Assembly: GCA_964590435.1 (NCBI GenBank)
Contig: CAZPWT010000063.1
Span: forward strand, 62,001 to 126,000
Reading direction: 5' to 3'
DNA: 64,000 nt
Source of the DNA: WSZJ01 sp964590435
GTDB lineage: Bacteria; Planctomycetota; MHYJ01; WSZJ01
Shown here: positions 48,163-56,134 of the stretch, in pieces
Layout of the letters: every line of letters starts with the position of its first letter
Numbering within the stretch: the first letter of the stretch is position 1
Notes under the pieces: model-generated
Seen by the model: the letters and a program-made list of their open reading frames with translations, nothing else
Told to the model about the DNA's origin: nothing
The model's database searches: none
Position numbers and translations under genes: made by a program

Positions 48163-49877
48163 TGTGCGAGGAATTCCTGGAGCTGTGGGACCGCGGCGAT
48201 CGCGCCCCGGAAACCGCCGCGCACCTCGCCGCCTGCCCCGCCTGCAAGGCCCTGCTCGCCGTGGACGACCGCGTGCGCGGATGGAAAGCGCCGGTCCCGA
48301 CGGGCACCGACGCCGAGTTCCTCGCGAAACTCCGCGCGAACATCGAGAACAAGCCCGCCGCCCCGCGCCTCCGCGGCCCGCGCCCCGCCGCCTCCGGCCC
48401 CGCGCCGTGGCTGCGCTTCGCCGCCGCCGCCGTCATTCTCGCGGCGCTGGGAGCCGCGTTCCTGCTGGGAAGGGCCTCCCGGGTCCCGGAGCGGCGTGAA
48501 GCGCCGCCGGTGGCGGGGGTGGGAGACGCGCCGAAGAAACCGGCGCCGCCCGAGATCCCGCAGGGCCCGGGCCCTGTCGAGAAGCCCGCGCCGGAGAAGC
48601 CGCGGTCGGACTTCCGCGACCGGCTCGTCGCCGCCGCCGCGGGCACGGGACGCGACGCGTTCCTGGCGCAGGTCAAGGGAGGCGTGGACCGCGCCCGCTG
48701 GTTCGCGGCGTTCCGCTCGGCCGACGCCGACGAGCGCGGCGCCGCCGTGACGATCGCTTCGATCCTCAAGGACGCCGCCGTCGCCCCGCAACTCGCCGCC
48801 GCCGCCAGCCGCGGCGACGAAAAAGCCATCGCCGTGCTGGGCCAGCTCGGCGGCGCGGAATCGGTCGCCGTCCTCGCGTCGCTCGCAGGCGTCCCCGGAA
48901 AGCGGACGGCGGTGGTGGAAGCGCTCGCGGAGACGGGGCGTCCGGAGGCGGCGGAAGCGCTGGCGGCGCTGGGCGCGTGGAAGGCGGAGGCCGCATGGCG
49001 CCGCCTGGGCCCCGCCGCGGCGCCGGCGCTCGTGGCCCGCCTCCGCGCCGGGGGCACTTCCGCCCTCTCCGCCGTCGACGCCGCGGTGTGGGCGAAGCTC
49101 GACCGCGCGGTGCCGGAGCTGGTGCGCCTGATGGACAAGCCCGAGACGCGCGCCGCGGCGGTCCGTGCGCTTGCGGCGCTTGGCGGCCCCGCGGCGACCG
49201 AGGCGCTGGCAGAAGCGGCGGACGCGGGGGACAAGGACGTGATGGAGGCGCTGAAGGCGGTTTTCGGGCGGGTGGTGGTGGAGAAGCGGATGCTGGACGT
49301 CCGGCTGAAGGCGCCGGAGCGGCTGAAGGCGCTTCGGGTGGTGCTCGCAATCGGGGAGAAGGAGTCGGTGCCGGCGGTGATTCGGGCGCTGGAGAGCCCG
49401 GACCTGCGGGAAGACGCGATCACGGGACTGGGGGCGTTGCGCGCCGAGGACGCCGTTTCCGCGGTGGCGGCGTTCCTGCAGGACCGCCGGCTCCGGGACG
49501 TCGCGGCGGACGCGCTGGGCAAGATCGGGAGCCGCAAGGCGCTGCCCGCGCTCATGACGGCGTCGCGGGAACGCGGGTTCTACGCCGAGGCGACGCTCGC
49601 GATCGCTGCGATCGCGGCGCCGGAGTCGGTCCCGCACCTCATCGGCGCGATCGGCGACCGCGACGCCGGCGCCGCGGCGATCGCCGCCCTCGGCAAGATC
49701 AAGGACACGCGCGCCGTCCTGCCGCTCATCGCCGCCCTCGACGGCCAGAACTCGGCCGCCGCGCTGCGCGCCCTTCAGGCCATCACCGGCGAAAAATTCC
49801 CGGCCCGCCAGTCCGACTGGGTGCGCTGGTGGAAATCGAAGAACAAGGACTCCAAGAATTCCGTGCTCGCCTGGTAA
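48159..49877 (+). CDS. Zinc-finger anti-sigma factor fused to a periplasmic HEAT-repeat domain
   Basis: The protein has 572 residues. The N-terminus has the ZAS motif His22-x3-Cys26-x2-Cys29 (AHLAACPACKALL), which clamps ECF sigma factors. A single TM (WLRFAAAAVILAALGAAFLLG, about 84-105) is followed by a Pro-rich linker and about 390 residues of Ala-rich HEAT/PBS-lyase-like repeats (AVAALAALGGPAATEAL-type helices). It ends with ITGEKFPARQSDWVRWWKSK. The repeat domain outside the membrane could sense a protein or envelope state. The likely targets are the two secretin-like genes that follow immediately. Confidence 0.9.
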   Translation: MMCEEFLELWDRGDRAPETAAHLAACPACKALLAVDDRVRGWKAPVPTGTDAEFLAKLRANIENKPAAPRLRGPRPAASGPAPWLRFAAAAVILAALGAAFLLGRASRVPERREAPPVAGVGDAPKKPAPPEIPQGPGPVEKPAPEKPRSDFRDRLVAAAAGTGRDAFLAQVKGGVDRARWFAAFRSADADERGAAVTIASILKDAAVAPQLAAAASRGDEKAIAVLGQLGGAESVAVLASLAGVPGKRTAVVEALAETGRPEAAEALAALGAWKAEAAWRRLGPAAAPALVARLRAGGTSALSAVDAAVWAKLDRAVPELVRLMDKPETRAAAVRALAALGGPAATEALAEAADAGDKDVMEALKAVFGRVVVEKRMLDVRLKAPERLKALRVVLAIGEKESVPAVIRALESPDLREDAITGLGALRAEDAVSAVAAFLQDRRLRDVAADALGKIGSRKALPALMTASRERGFYAEATLAIAAIAAPESVPHLIGAIGDRDAGAAAIAALGKIKDTRAVLPLIAALDGQNSAAALRALQAITGEKFPARQSDWVRWWKSKNKDSKNSVLAW

Positions 49878-49929
49878 GCCCACAAACCGACCGGCCCCGG
49901 GGGGGAACCCGGTCTTCGGAGGTGTCGCC

Positions 49930-51789
49930 ATGAAACGCTGTCTCGCCGTCCTCGCCCTCTGCGCCGCCGCGGCCCGCGCGCAGGACGAGTCCCCACGGAC
50001 CAGCCGCGCGTACGACGTCCGGTTCCTCACCCGGTCCGTCGAGAATTTCAAGGGACCGGGCCTCGAGCTCGGGTGGTCGGGCAGCTCGGACGTGATCGGG
50101 GTGGAAACGATGGGCGACGCGGAGGGCAGCGCCCCCGTCACGGGCGAGTTCCTCGCGTCCGCCATCGTCACGAACTTCGACGAGGACTCCTGGAGCGACT
50201 CACGCAACTCCATCGAGTACTCCTCCGGCGTGCTGTACGTCACACAGACGAAGGAAAACCACGAGAAGATCTCGAAGTACGTCGACATGCTCCGGCGCCG
50301 CTTCTCGCGCCGCATCGTCGTCGAGTCCGACGTCCTGCTGCTGTCCCCGGAGGCGTTCGCGGCCGCCGGGGCCCTTCCCGGCATCCTCACCGCCGAACAG
50401 GAGAAGGCGCTGCGCGACGCGGCCGCCGACCCGGCCCGCGGGAAGCTGCTGACGCTCCTGCGCACGGTGGCGATGAACGGCCAGCGGGTGTTCGCGGCGG
50501 ACATGAAGGAGACCTCGTACATCAGCGACTACGACGTGAACATCGCGCAGGATGCGGTGATCGCGGACCCGGTGTCGGGCGACCTGCGCCACGGCGCGGT
50601 GCTGGACGTCCGCCCGGTCCTCGCCAACGACGCGGCCACGGTGCTGATGGAAACGCGGTTCGTGCTGGCGCGCCCCCGGTCGATGACGGCGTTCGACACG
50701 GGCGTCGCGACGCTCGGCACGATCCAGCTTCCTTCGCGCGACATCGTGCGCACCAAGACGACGCTCGCCTGCCCCATGGGGCGCACGGTCCTGCTCTGCT
50801 CGGGCCCGCTCTCGGCCGAGAAGAACTGGATCGCGGCGGTCCTCGTGCGGCCGACGCTCACCGGCGAAGCTGCCGGCGACGAGACCGCTTCGACCGAGAA
50901 GCGCCAGCTCCGGATGTTCGACGTGTCGAGCCTCACGGCGGGGATCCGGGATTTCCCCGGACCGGCGCTCCGGCTGGACGTCAATCGCGACTCCGGTGCG
51001 CCCACGACGACGTTCGTGCCCCCGTCCGACGAGGGCGAGGGGATGAGCCCGGAAGCGCTGATGGCGTCGATCCAGAACAACGTGTCCCACGCGAGCTGGA
51101 GCAACTCGCGCAATCGGCTGTGGCAGATGGGCGACCAGATCGTGGCCGTCCAGTCCCCCGCCGTGCTCGACGAGATCGCGAAGTTCCTTGCCGTCGCCGC
51201 GCCGGCTCGCAACCGCCTCATCGGCGTGGAGCTGGCCATCGTCGCCATGGACGACGCGGAGTGGGGCGCGCGCCATGCCGCCCTCTCCGGCGCTTCCCCC
51301 GCCGAGGACGCCCTCAAGGACCTGCTGGCAGCCGCCGTCAAGGGCTCCGGCCCGCGGCTGGTTTCCAGCGCCGGCGGCGCCTGCATGAACGACCAGCGCT
51401 TCCATGTGTGGACCGGCTCCGACCAGGCGTACGTGGAGGACATGGACGTGCAGATCGCGCAGGGGATCGCGTGCGGCGACCCGGTCATCGGCATCATCGA
51501 GAGCGGCTGCTGCCTCGACATCCGGCCCACGCTGGCGGGGGACGGGAAGCGGCTTCACGTCGACCTGCGGCCGAACTGCGCGGTGGCGCCGGCGCCGGAG
51601 AGCCTCGACACGAAGACGTCGAACGTCGGGAAGATCCAGAAGGCGCGGATGACGTGCGTCGACATCAAGCAGCAGATGTACGTGACGGACGGGGCGTGGG
51701 CCCTGGCCGGGATCACGACGGGAACCACGGCCGGGAAGCGCGAGTACTACGCGACCCTGGTCCGCGTCCGCACCATGGAGGCCAAGTAA
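49930..51789 (+). CDS. Secretin-like exported protein with two internal modules (paralogue 1)
   Basis: The protein has 619 residues with a signal peptide (CLAVLALCAAAARA). It is built of two copies of one module. Each has a ring-building-like alpha/beta domain (module A: SWSDSRNSIEYSSGVLYVTQ followed by ENHEKISKYVDML; module B: SWSNSRNRLWQMGDQIVAVQ). A beta domain follows each, with N-x-Q-R-F...DYDVNIAQ...DPV and the secretin-type line G-x-x-L-D-V-R-P (GAVLDVRPVLANDAATVLME and GCCLDIRPTLAGDGKRLHVD). It lacks the full set of N domains and a clear pore lip, so it may not form a normal secretin channel. GGAGG precedes the ATG. Confidence 0.82.
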   Translation: MKRCLAVLALCAAAARAQDESPRTSRAYDVRFLTRSVENFKGPGLELGWSGSSDVIGVETMGDAEGSAPVTGEFLASAIVTNFDEDSWSDSRNSIEYSSGVLYVTQTKENHEKISKYVDMLRRRFSRRIVVESDVLLLSPEAFAAAGALPGILTAEQEKALRDAAADPARGKLLTLLRTVAMNGQRVFAADMKETSYISDYDVNIAQDAVIADPVSGDLRHGAVLDVRPVLANDAATVLMETRFVLARPRSMTAFDTGVATLGTIQLPSRDIVRTKTTLACPMGRTVLLCSGPLSAEKNWIAAVLVRPTLTGEAAGDETASTEKRQLRMFDVSSLTAGIRDFPGPALRLDVNRDSGAPTTTFVPPSDEGEGMSPEALMASIQNNVSHASWSNSRNRLWQMGDQIVAVQSPAVLDEIAKFLAVAAPARNRLIGVELAIVAMDDAEWGARHAALSGASPAEDALKDLLAAAVKGSGPRLVSSAGGACMNDQRFHVWTGSDQAYVEDMDVQIAQGIACGDPVIGIIESGCCLDIRPTLAGDGKRLHVDLRPNCAVAPAPESLDTKTSNVGKIQKARMTCVDIKQQMYVTDGAWALAGITTGTTAGKREYYATLVRVRTMEAK

Positions 51790-51790
51790 C

Positions 51791-53626
51791 ATGCGCACCC
51801 TTGCCCTGCTGCTCGCCGCGGCGCTGGTGGCCTCGGCGGAAGAAAAGACTGTCCTGCACATCTACAACACCAGCACGCTGACGATGAAGATCACGAACTA
51901 CGCCGGCCCGCGGCTCGGTTTCGACAAGTCGGGGCTGGCCGACGGGAGATGGACCGGGGGGGAGGAAGAAGGAACCGTGATACCCGGGGAGGACCTTAAG
52001 CTCCTGGTATCCCAGAATGTGGCGCCGGGGACGTGGGACACGCCGCCCAACTCGATCGAGTACTACAACGGCGACCTGATCGTCCGGCATACGCAGGAGG
52101 TGCAGGCCCAGGTGAAGTCGTTCCTCGACGTGCTGCGCAGCCACGTGCAGCGGACGGTGGTGGTGGAGGCGGACGTGCTGGCTCTCGCCCCCGGCGTGCT
52201 CGACATCCCGGCGGGCGCGGTGCTCACAGACGAGCAGGCCAAGGCCGTCGAGGCCGCCGCCGCCGACCCGGCGCGCGGCCGCCGCGTCGCCTCCCTCCGC
52301 GCCTGCGGCCTCAACACGCAGCGTTTCCACGCGACGACGCTCGGGCAGGAGACCTACATCCAGGACTCCGACATCGAGATCGCCGAGCGCGCTTCCATCG
52401 CCGACCCGATCATCGGGCTTCGCGAGAACGGCTTCCTGATCGACGTGCGCCCGACGCTTTCCCCGGATGCGTCGCTCGTGTTCCTCGCCGTCCGGTTCGA
52501 TTCGTCCGAGCCGCGGCCGATGCGCGCCTTCGAGCCGGGCGGGAAGACTCTCGGCGTCATCGAGCAGCCGGACGACGACGTCTCGCGGACGCGCGCGAAC
52601 CTCGTCGTTCCCGCCGGCCGCAGCGTGCTCCTCTCGAGCTCCTCGTTCGGCGGCGCCCAGCCCGGATGGTCCCAGGTCGTCCTCATCCGGACCGGCGTCC
52701 AGGCCGATGCGGCCCTCCCGTTCCCCGCCTCGACCGAGAAGGTCCAGGCCCGGCTCTTCGATACTCGCTTCATCCTCTGCCGCGCCGAGGACTTCCCCGG
52801 CCCACAGCTGGGCGGGGTGCTGGAAGGGCACGGGGACGAGGGCGTGGGGGCGACGTTCGAGATCCCGGAGGCGGAGCAGGGGGTGTCGGTTTCGCCGGAA
52901 GCGCTGGAGACGATGATCAAGCGCGGCATTGCGCCGGACAGCTGGGAGCAGGGCGGCATCTCGGTCACGGGGAACGGGGATCTCCTCGTGTTCCAGACCG
53001 CCGAGAATCTCAAGCTGGTGGAGGAGTTCCTGGGCCGTCTCGTGACGGAGCGGGCGCGGCTGGTCTCGGTCGACTCGTGGGTGCTGGCGCTGGACGAGGC
53101 GGCCTGGCGCGACCGGCGGGCGGCGCTCTCCGGGGAGATCGCGGGGGGCGCCTGGACGGAAGTGCTGGCGGCGGCGGCGAAGGGCGGGCCGGTGCGGCTG
53201 GTCGGCACGGCGCGGGCCGCGGGGCTGAACGGCACGAGGTTCCACGCGGCGCAGGGCACGACGCGGGCCGCGATCCTGGACTACGACGTGGAGATCGCGC
53301 AGTCCTCGAGCGCGCACGACCCGGTGGTCTCCCCGGTCGTCGAGGGGATCTCGCTGGACGTGACGCCCTCGACGGTCGGCAACGGCGGGCAAGTGCAGCT
53401 CGACCTGCGCCCGACGACGGTGCTCGCCAGCGAGCTCACGGCGTTCCCGATGCAGGACAAGGGCGTCCAGGTCCAGTCGGTCGAGCTCGCCGATTTCGGC
53501 GTGCGCACCCAGATGCTCGTCGACGCCGGCAAGCCGACGCTCGTCGGGGTCGCGACGCGGCCGAAGGCGGGCGGGACGGAAGTGCTGGTGCTGTTCGTGA
53601 AGGCGACGGTGATCGACGTGAAATAG
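51791..53626 (+). CDS. Secretin-like exported protein with two internal modules (paralogue 2)
   Basis: The protein has 611 residues with a signal peptide (LALLLAAALVASAEE). It has the same architecture as the preceding gene product: module C with TWDTPPNSIEYYNGDLIVRH, then QRFHATTLGQETYIQDSDIE and FLIDVRPTLSPDASLVFLAV; module D with SWEQGGISVTGNGDLLVFQT, then TRFHAAQGTTRAAILDYDVE and SLDVTPSTVGNGGQVQLDLR. Only one base separates it from paralogue 1. An intrinsic terminator follows, so sigma, anti-sigma and both paralogues probably form one unit. The function is unknown. Confidence 0.82.
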   Translation: MRTLALLLAAALVASAEEKTVLHIYNTSTLTMKITNYAGPRLGFDKSGLADGRWTGGEEEGTVIPGEDLKLLVSQNVAPGTWDTPPNSIEYYNGDLIVRHTQEVQAQVKSFLDVLRSHVQRTVVVEADVLALAPGVLDIPAGAVLTDEQAKAVEAAAADPARGRRVASLRACGLNTQRFHATTLGQETYIQDSDIEIAERASIADPIIGLRENGFLIDVRPTLSPDASLVFLAVRFDSSEPRPMRAFEPGGKTLGVIEQPDDDVSRTRANLVVPAGRSVLLSSSSFGGAQPGWSQVVLIRTGVQADAALPFPASTEKVQARLFDTRFILCRAEDFPGPQLGGVLEGHGDEGVGATFEIPEAEQGVSVSPEALETMIKRGIAPDSWEQGGISVTGNGDLLVFQTAENLKLVEEFLGRLVTERARLVSVDSWVLALDEAAWRDRRAALSGEIAGGAWTEVLAAAAKGGPVRLVGTARAAGLNGTRFHAAQGTTRAAILDYDVEIAQSSSAHDPVVSPVVEGISLDVTPSTVGNGGQVQLDLRPTTVLASELTAFPMQDKGVQVQSVELADFGVRTQMLVDAGKPTLVGVATRPKAGGTEVLVLFVKATVIDVK

Positions 53627-53642
53627 GGGCACGAGATCAATC

Positions 53643-53677
53643 GCGGGGGCCGCGGCAACGCGGTCCCCGCTTCTTTT
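53643..53677 (+). terminator. Intrinsic terminator after the secretin-like pair
   Basis: A 12-bp stem with one mismatch (GCGGGGGCCGCG / CGCGGTCCCCGC) and a GCAA loop is followed by TTCTTTT. It lies 16 nt after the stop. Confidence 0.88.
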
Positions 53678-53755
53678 CCCGCCAGAAGTTAGCCGGGAAT
53701 AACTTTGCGGCGCGCGGCGTTCGGTAACATGCCCCCCACCCCGAGGAGTCTCCCC

Positions 53756-54442
53756 ATGATCCGCCTCCGCCGCTCCGCCGAACGCGGCCACGCCGACCAC
53801 GGCTGGCTCGACGCCCGCCACACGTTCTCGTTCGCCGACTACTACGACGAGGAGCACATGTCCTTCCGCGCCCTCCGCGTCATCAACGAGGATCGCGTCG
53901 CTCCCGGCGCAGGCTTCCCCACCCCCCCCCACCGCGACATGGAAATCCTCACCTGGCCCCTCGAGGGCGCCATCGCCCACAAGGACTCCACCGGCGGCAA
54001 CGGCGTCATCCGCCCCGGCGAAATGCAGCACATGTCCGCGGGAAGCGGCGTGCGGCACTCCGAGTTCAACGCGTCGGACAAGGACCCGCTCCACCTGCTC
54101 CAGATCTGGCTCGTTCCCGAGACGAAGGGGATCCCGCCGAGCTACGAGCAGAAGGCGTTCCCCGGCCACGGCCTCGTCCTCGCGGCCTCGCGCGACGCCC
54201 GCAAGGGCTCGCTCCGGATCCACCAGGACGCCGACGTCTGGGTTGCCCGGCTCGACAAGGGCGAGGAGGCGAAGCTCGCGCTCAAGCCGGGACGCCACGC
54301 GTGGGTCCAGGCGGCGAAGGGCTCGATCTCGGTGAACGGCGAGAAGCTCGCGCAGGGCGACGGCGCCGCGATCTCAGACGAGAAGGAACTGCTGCTGAAG
54401 GGTTCGGACGGTTGCGAGGCGATCGTGTTCGACCTGGCGTGA
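53756..54442 (+). CDS. Pirin family protein (YhhW-type bicupin)
   Basis: The protein has 228 residues. The N-terminal cupin has the pirin metal motifs: DYYDEEHMSF, GFPTPPHRDMEILTWPLEG, IAHKDSTGGNGVIRPGEMQH, and MSAGSGVRHSEFN. The C-terminal cupin is degenerate (LKPGRHAWVQAAKGSISVNG). E. coli YhhW has quercetinase activity in vitro, but the natural role of this group is unsettled. GAGGAG lies 9 nt before the ATG at 53756; the frame upstream is open but has no ribosome-binding site. Confidence 0.93.
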   Translation: MIRLRRSAERGHADHGWLDARHTFSFADYYDEEHMSFRALRVINEDRVAPGAGFPTPPHRDMEILTWPLEGAIAHKDSTGGNGVIRPGEMQHMSAGSGVRHSEFNASDKDPLHLLQIWLVPETKGIPPSYEQKAFPGHGLVLAASRDARKGSLRIHQDADVWVARLDKGEEAKLALKPGRHAWVQAAKGSISVNGEKLAQGDGAAISDEKELLLKGSDGCEAIVFDLA

Positions 54443-54458
54443 GGTTGGCAGTCTGCGG

Positions 54459-54545
54459 ACGCGGAAACGCGCGGGAAAGTCAGGAAGGGCGCTGAACAAC
54501 GTCGCCCTTCAGCGCATTTCCTGCTTTTCCCGCGCGTTTCCGCGT
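54459..54545. terminator. Long bidirectional terminator-like hairpin
   Basis: Outer arms are a perfect 20 bp (54459-54478, ACGCGGAAACGCGCGGGAAA, with 54526-54545). Inside them CAGGAA pairs with TTCCTG and GCGCTGAA (54489-54496) with TTCAGCGC (54508-54515). It fills the gap between the convergent pirin and TPR genes and probably ends both. Confidence 0.85.
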
Positions 54546-54556
54546 TCCCGACGTTC

Positions 54557-55513
54557 TTACTCCAGCTCCTCAGCCGCTTCCCTGCCGCCGTCCGTCTCCG
54601 GCGCCCACGCCACGATCTCGCGGTACGCCGCCTCGCGATCCAGCCGTTCCTCCAGCCGCCGCGCGATCGCATACCCGATCTCCGCGGCGCGTTCTTGAAG
54701 CCGCGAGCCTTTCTCCGACCACTTGAGACACAGGCTGCACGCGGACCAGGCCGCGGCCCACTTCTTCTGGCTGTAACGGGCGATCCCAAGATTGAAGGCA
54801 ACATCTGCTGCAGGCTTGATCTCCAGTGATTCACCCAGGACTTTTTCGGCTTCTCCCGGTCTACCGAGGCAGAGCAGCGCCTCACCCGCGCCGGCCTTTG
54901 CGTCGGCGACGCCCAAGGGATGGTCAGTCAGTAGCTTGTACGTCTGAAGCGCGTCGAGGTACTCGCCTCGCTGGAATGACGAATCGGCATCCCGAAAAAA
55001 CGCCGCGAACGGTTCCTGAGCTCTCAAGGCGTCTGCAAGCCGGTTGAGGCTCGCCGGACCGACTCCGTTCCATAGCGAAGAAATGGAATTCACCCGATCA
55101 GCGGCATCTCCCAATCTGTAATGGCGAAAGAGGTCCCAGGCTTCGTGCAGGCCCGGCGGCGCGGTCCTAGCAGAGTCGCGAATCAGAACGATGGAGAGGT
55201 GCCCGACAACACCCCTCCGCGACTCGAATTTCCCGACGTCGTCAAACGTCAGGAACCAAACGCCGTCGGATGGCACTGACACCAGGAGTCTCGTCCCCTC
55301 CACCTTGAGTCCTTCAACCAAGTTGGGATCATCGGAGCCCCTGCTGAGCCGGGGTCCGGTGGGATCATCGGGGTCGCGAAATTGAAACCCGGGCAATCCG
55401 ATTTCGTCCCCGCGCACGACGAACTCACCCGAATCCGACCAGCGCACGAGCGTCGGGTCTGCGCTGAGCACGCAGGGGAAGAGGAATACCAGCGCGATGG
55501 GGTTCAGCTTCAT
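54557..55513 (-). CDS. Exported TPR-containing protein
   Basis: The protein has 318 residues. The signal peptide MKLNPIALVFLFPCVLSA is followed by a beta-rich domain (about 20-115, VRWSDSGEFVVRGDEIG...VSVPSDGVWFLTFDDVG). From about 130 onwards there are TPR-like helices (FRDADSSFQRGEYLDALQTY, AKAGAGEALLCLGRPGEAEKVLGESLEIKP, AFNLGIARYSQKKWAAAW). No family is recognised for the N-terminal domain. GC content and third positions are a little lower than in its neighbours. Confidence 0.8.
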   Translation of the reverse strand: MKLNPIALVFLFPCVLSADPTLVRWSDSGEFVVRGDEIGLPGFQFRDPDDPTGPRLSRGSDDPNLVEGLKVEGTRLLVSVPSDGVWFLTFDDVGKFESRRGVVGHLSIVLIRDSARTAPPGLHEAWDLFRHYRLGDAADRVNSISSLWNGVGPASLNRLADALRAQEPFAAFFRDADSSFQRGEYLDALQTYKLLTDHPLGVADAKAGAGEALLCLGRPGEAEKVLGESLEIKPAADVAFNLGIARYSQKKWAAAWSACSLCLKWSEKGSRLQERAAEIGYAIARRLEERLDREAAYREIVAWAPETDGGREAAEELE

Positions 55514-55547
55514 GGTCCGTGTCTTTGACGCCTCACGTCGGGACGGT

Positions 55548-55553
55548 TAGAGT
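55548..55553 (+). promoter_or_regulatory. Candidate -10 element (TAGAGT) for the one-carbon operon
   Basis: TAGAGT lies 11 nt before the ATG of the cyclohydrolase gene, with no Shine-Dalgarno sequence between them. This is weaker than the other TANNNT examples. Confidence 0.3.
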
Positions 55554-55564
55554 CCGCGCCCATT

Positions 55565-56134
55565 ATGCGCCAAAACACCCTCGATCAGTTCTGCCAGATG
55601 CTGTCCGCAAAAACCCCGACTCCGGGAGGCGGCTCGGTGGCCGCGCTCTCCGGCGCCCTCGCCTGCTCCCTCGGGGCGATGGTCGCGCGGTTCTCGAAGG
55701 ACGACCCGACGGCCGAGAAATGGGACACGCAGCGGAACCGCTTCCTCGACCTCATCCTCGAGGATTCGCAGTCGTACGACGGGGTCTCCGCGGTCTTCAA
55801 GCTGGCCAAGGACGACCCCGCGCGCCCCGGCCGGATGCAGGAGGCCCTGCTCAAGGCCGCGCAGCCGCCTGCTGAAGGGCTCCGGCTGATCGCAGGGTTC
55901 ATCGGGGAGCTGGCGGAGTTTGCGCCGAAGGCCAAGGGATCGGTGGCGAGCGACCTCGCGGTGGCGGCGTACGAGTCGGAGGCGGCGGCGCGCGGGTTCA
56001 TGCTGAACGTCCGCGCGAACACGTCGATGCTCAAGGACAAGGCCGCGGCGGGACCGATGGAGGGCGAGGCGGCCAGGCAGCTCGAAGCGGTGCTCGCGGG
56101 GACGAAGAAGGTGCGCGAGGTGGTGAATGGGTAG
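55565..56134 (+). CDS. fchA: Methenyltetrahydrofolate cyclohydrolase (FTCD cyclodeaminase family)
   Basis: The protein has 189 residues, all helical, of the formiminotransferase-cyclodeaminase C-domain family. The signature is SAKTPTPGGGSVAALSGALACSLGAMVA near the N-terminus, then long helices with LLKAAQPPAEGLRLI and KGSVASDLAVAAYESEAAARGFMLNVRAN. A stand-alone protein of this size beside fhs and folD matches FchA, which hydrolyses 5,10-methenyl-THF to 10-formyl-THF. It could instead be a cyclodeaminase, but context argues for the cyclohydrolase. It overlaps fhs by 8 bases. Confidence 0.88.
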   Translation: MRQNTLDQFCQMLSAKTPTPGGGSVAALSGALACSLGAMVARFSKDDPTAEKWDTQRNRFLDLILEDSQSYDGVSAVFKLAKDDPARPGRMQEALLKAAQPPAEGLRLIAGFIGELAEFAPKAKGSVASDLAVAAYESEAAARGFMLNVRANTSMLKDKAAAGPMEGEAARQLEAVLAGTKKVREVVNG

